7,429 nt of DNA from Rubrobacter sp. (GTDB taxonomy: Bacteria > Actinomycetota > Rubrobacteria > Rubrobacterales > Rubrobacteraceae). The position numbers and the translations under genes are program-made. Within the stretch, counting starts at the first letter, position 1, and every line of letters begins with the position of its first letter. The notes beneath the pieces are model-generated. The model was given only the letters and a program-made list of their open reading frames with translations, made no database searches and was not told the origin of the DNA. This document shows positions 5,558 to 7,429 of the stretch, one piece after another. The DNA lies in the NCBI GenBank assembly GCA_016781775.1, contig JADDPR010000361.1, positions 1-7,429 of the forward strand, in the 5' to 3' direction.

Positions 5558-7391
5558 CCGCCCGATAGCGCTCACCATCGGGACGGCCGGGCACGTCGAC
5601 CACGGCAAGACCACGCTCGTCCGGCACATGACCGGCACGGACACCGACCGGCTCGAAGAAGAGCACCGGCGCGGCATCTCCATCGTCCCCGGCTTCGCCG
5701 AGCTCACGCTGCCGAGCGGCCGTCGGGCGAGCCTGGTGGACGTGCCGGGCCACGAGCGCTTCGTGAAGAACATGGTCGCGGGGTCGACGGGGGTGGACGC
5801 CTTCCTGCTCGTCGTCGCCGCCGACGACGGGGTGATGCCCCAGACGAGGGAGCACCTCGACGTCCTGCGCGTCCTCGGCGTCCGTCGCGGCGTGGTGGCG
5901 CTCACGAAGATAGACGCCGTCGACGAGGAGACCGCCGAACTCGCCGAGCTCGACGCCGCCGAGCTTCTGGAGTCCGTCGGGTTCGACGCCCCGATCCTGC
6001 GCGTGAGCGGGGTGACGGGCGAGGGGGTGCCCGAGCTTCTGGCGGCGCTCGACGGGCTCGCCGGCGGGCCGGAGGGCGGTCGGTTGGGGGCTCTGGCGCG
6101 GCTGCCGGTAGACCGGGCGTTCGTGCTCAAGGGGATCGGGCTCGTGGCGACGGGGACGCTGTGGAGCGGTGAGATCCGACCGGGCGACACCCTCTTCACC
6201 TCCGCCGGCCTCCGCCCGCGGGTGCGCGGCGTCCAGAACCACGGCCATCGCGCAGAGGTCGCCCGCGCCGGCGCCCGAACCGCCATCGACCTCGTCGGCA
6301 TCGACGCCTCGGACCTCGAGCCCGGCGACGTCCTGCTCTCGGGCCCCGTCTCCCCGACCCACGCCCTCGACGCGCGTGTCCAGATCCTTGAAAGCGCCGC
6401 CCCGCTCAAGCACGGCACCCGCCTTAGGCTCTACCACGGCACCCGGGCGACGAACGCACGCCTGCGCCTCTTCGACCGCGCGGCGCTCCAGCCCGGGGAG
6501 AGCGACACGGCGCGGCTCGTTCTGGAGGACGGGCTCGTCGTGCTGCCGGGCGACCGGTTCGTGCTCCGCGCCACGAGCCCTCAGATCACGATCGGCGGGG
6601 GCACGGTCCTCGACGCCGCCCCCGTTGGTCGCAGGCCGGAACCCGGCTGGCTCGAGGCCCTGGAGAGCGGCGACCCGGAACGCATCGTGCCCCTCGCCCT
6701 CCGCCGTTCTCGCGGGAGTGGCATGACCGCGGAGGAGCTCTCCCTCGTCGTGCCCTCGGGAAGCCTGAACGGGAACCTCGCCAAGATCGAGGACGATCCC
6801 GAGATCGCGAAGCTCGGCGAGCTCTACGCCCCCGCCCGGGAGGTAAAGGAGGCGCGCAAACGGCTGATGAAAGCCTTAAAGAAACGCGCGGGGGAGAGGC
6901 CCGAAAGCCCCGAGATCTCCGTCGCCGAAGCCCGCACCGCCACCGGACTCGACGCCCGCCTCGCCGACGCACTGGTCTTTGAGCTCTCGGGGGGAGACAT
7001 ACGCGTGGGCGACGCGGGCGTCCGTCTGCCGGACGCCGACGAGGTGCCGCCGGAGCTCGAAAGGGAGGCCGAAGCGGTGCTGGAGACCTTGCGGGCAGCG
7101 GGCACCGAGCCGCCCGCGATGGAGGCGACGCCTGCCGTGCGTCTGCTCCTCAAGCGCAAGTTTGCCGTGAGGCTCGGCGAGGGGTTGTTCGGTTCTCGTG
7201 AGGCCGCCGAGGAGATCCTGGAGGAGGTGAAGGAGGCTTGTCGCGAGGAGGGCGAACTGACCCTCGCGGCCTTTCGGGATCGCCTGGGAACGACCCGCAA
7301 GTTCGCCCAGGCGTGGCTCGAGTACGCCGACGCCGAGGGCGTAACCCGCAGGGTCGGTGACGCGCGCGTCCTCACCCGACGCTACCGCTGA
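5550..7391 (+). CDS. selB: Selenocysteine-specific elongation factor SelB
   Basis: A translation GTPase that carries Sec-tRNA(Sec) to the ribosome and recognises the SECIS hairpin behind the UGA codon. It has 613 residues, the same size as E. coli SelB (614). GTPase motifs: GHVDHGKT (14-21), RGISI (41-45), DVPGHE (64-69), TKID (119-122) and SGVTGEG (153-159). Domain II includes FVLKGIGLVATGTLWSGEIRPGD (191-213, in two parts), and domain III ends near ITIGGGTVLD (346-355). From about 375 to the end lie the winged-helix repeats that bind mRNA. The last, LTLAAFRDRLGTTRKFAQAW (570-589) with RRVGDARVL (600-608), is typical. The start at 5550 has GGAG six bases upstream within selA, and the 8-bp overlap suggests translational coupling. 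Switch I reads RGISIVPGFAEL rather than the common RG(I/M)TIDLGFA; Ser for Thr should still coordinate Mg. No damage is seen. Confidence 0.96.
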   Translation: MDDRPIALTIGTAGHVDHGKTTLVRHMTGTDTDRLEEEHRRGISIVPGFAELTLPSGRRASLVDVPGHERFVKNMVAGSTGVDAFLLVVAADDGVMPQTREHLDVLRVLGVRRGVVALTKIDAVDEETAELAELDAAELLESVGFDAPILRVSGVTGEGVPELLAALDGLAGGPEGGRLGALARLPVDRAFVLKGIGLVATGTLWSGEIRPGDTLFTSAGLRPRVRGVQNHGHRAEVARAGARTAIDLVGIDASDLEPGDVLLSGPVSPTHALDARVQILESAAPLKHGTRLRLYHGTRATNARLRLFDRAALQPGESDTARLVLEDGLVVLPGDRFVLRATSPQITIGGGTVLDAAPVGRRPEPGWLEALESGDPERIVPLALRRSRGSGMTAEELSLVVPSGSLNGNLAKIEDDPEIAKLGELYAPAREVKEARKRLMKALKKRAGERPESPEISVAEARTATGLDARLADALVFELSGGDIRVGDAGVRLPDADEVPPELEREAEAVLETLRAAGTEPPAMEATPAVRLLLKRKFAVRLGEGLFGSREAAEEILEEVKEACREEGELTLAAFRDRLGTTRKFAQAWLEYADAEGVTRRVGDARVLTRRYR

Positions 7392-7395
7392 TCCG

Positions 7396-7406
7396 TATAT
7401 TAAAAT
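7396..7406 (+). promoter_or_regulatory. AT-rich promoter-like box after selB
   Basis: TATATTAAAAT lies 4 bp after the selB stop and stands out in GC-rich sequence. TAAAAT (7401-7406) or TATATT (7396-7401) could be a -10 box for a gene beginning just outside the window. selC (tRNA-Sec) often sits near selA-selB, but none of it can be seen. Confidence 0.33.
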
Positions 7407-7429
7407 GCTCGGCGGTTCCTCTGGAATGC

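Noticed and set aside
5028..6437. 469-codon minus-strand open frame
   Set aside because: Antisense to selA and selB, with low-complexity Arg/Pro/Ser composition.
1..7429. CRISPR array, insertion sequence, attachment site or replication origin
   Set aside because: I saw no regularly spaced repeats, terminal inverted repeats, transposase motifs or DnaA-box clusters on reading both strands.

Overview
The window is high-GC actinobacterial chromosome. It holds a Tat component beside a Tat cargo, a DUF2342 metalloprotease of the F420-associated type (known from Actinomycetota), a Streptomyces-like Tat amidase module, and selA-selB for selenocysteine. A deep-branching lineage such as Rubrobacter would fit, but the genus is a guess.

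Layout. Positions 1-1565 lie on the minus strand. Transcription runs leftward from tatA to a Tat-exported lysozyme-like protein and then to a peptidoglycan amidase that leaves the window at its left edge. From about 1650 to 3090 the plus strand carries an 18-codon upstream ORF, the DUF2342 metalloprotease, and an unrecognised 109-aa protein. From 3091 to 3770 there is no intact gene, only decayed minus-strand coding sequence (a glycosyltransferase-like C-terminal tail and pieces of a membrane protein). A small glycine-rich, coiled-coil membrane-associated protein follows at 3771-4064 (minus). Divergent from it, selA and selB overlap by 8 bp and fill 4172-7391 (plus).

How the genes work together. 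TatA helps form the channel for folded proteins, and its neighbour at 566-1231 has a clear twin-arginine signal. The amidase behind it has zinc ligands but no signal of its own and is translationally coupled to the Tat protein. In related actinobacterial proteins, as I remember them, the two parts form one chain, so this looks like a two-subunit version. SelA makes Sec-tRNA(Sec) from Ser-tRNA(Sec), and SelB delivers it to UGA codons. selC, selD and the selenoprotein genes are not in the window.

The least expected pattern is at the gene starts. tatA, the 18-codon ORF and selA each have a near-consensus -10 box (TATATT or TATACT) that places the predicted transcript start at or within two bases of the ATG, and none has a convincing Shine-Dalgarno sequence at the usual distance. 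All three look leaderless. The other genes examined mostly have Shine-Dalgarno sites.
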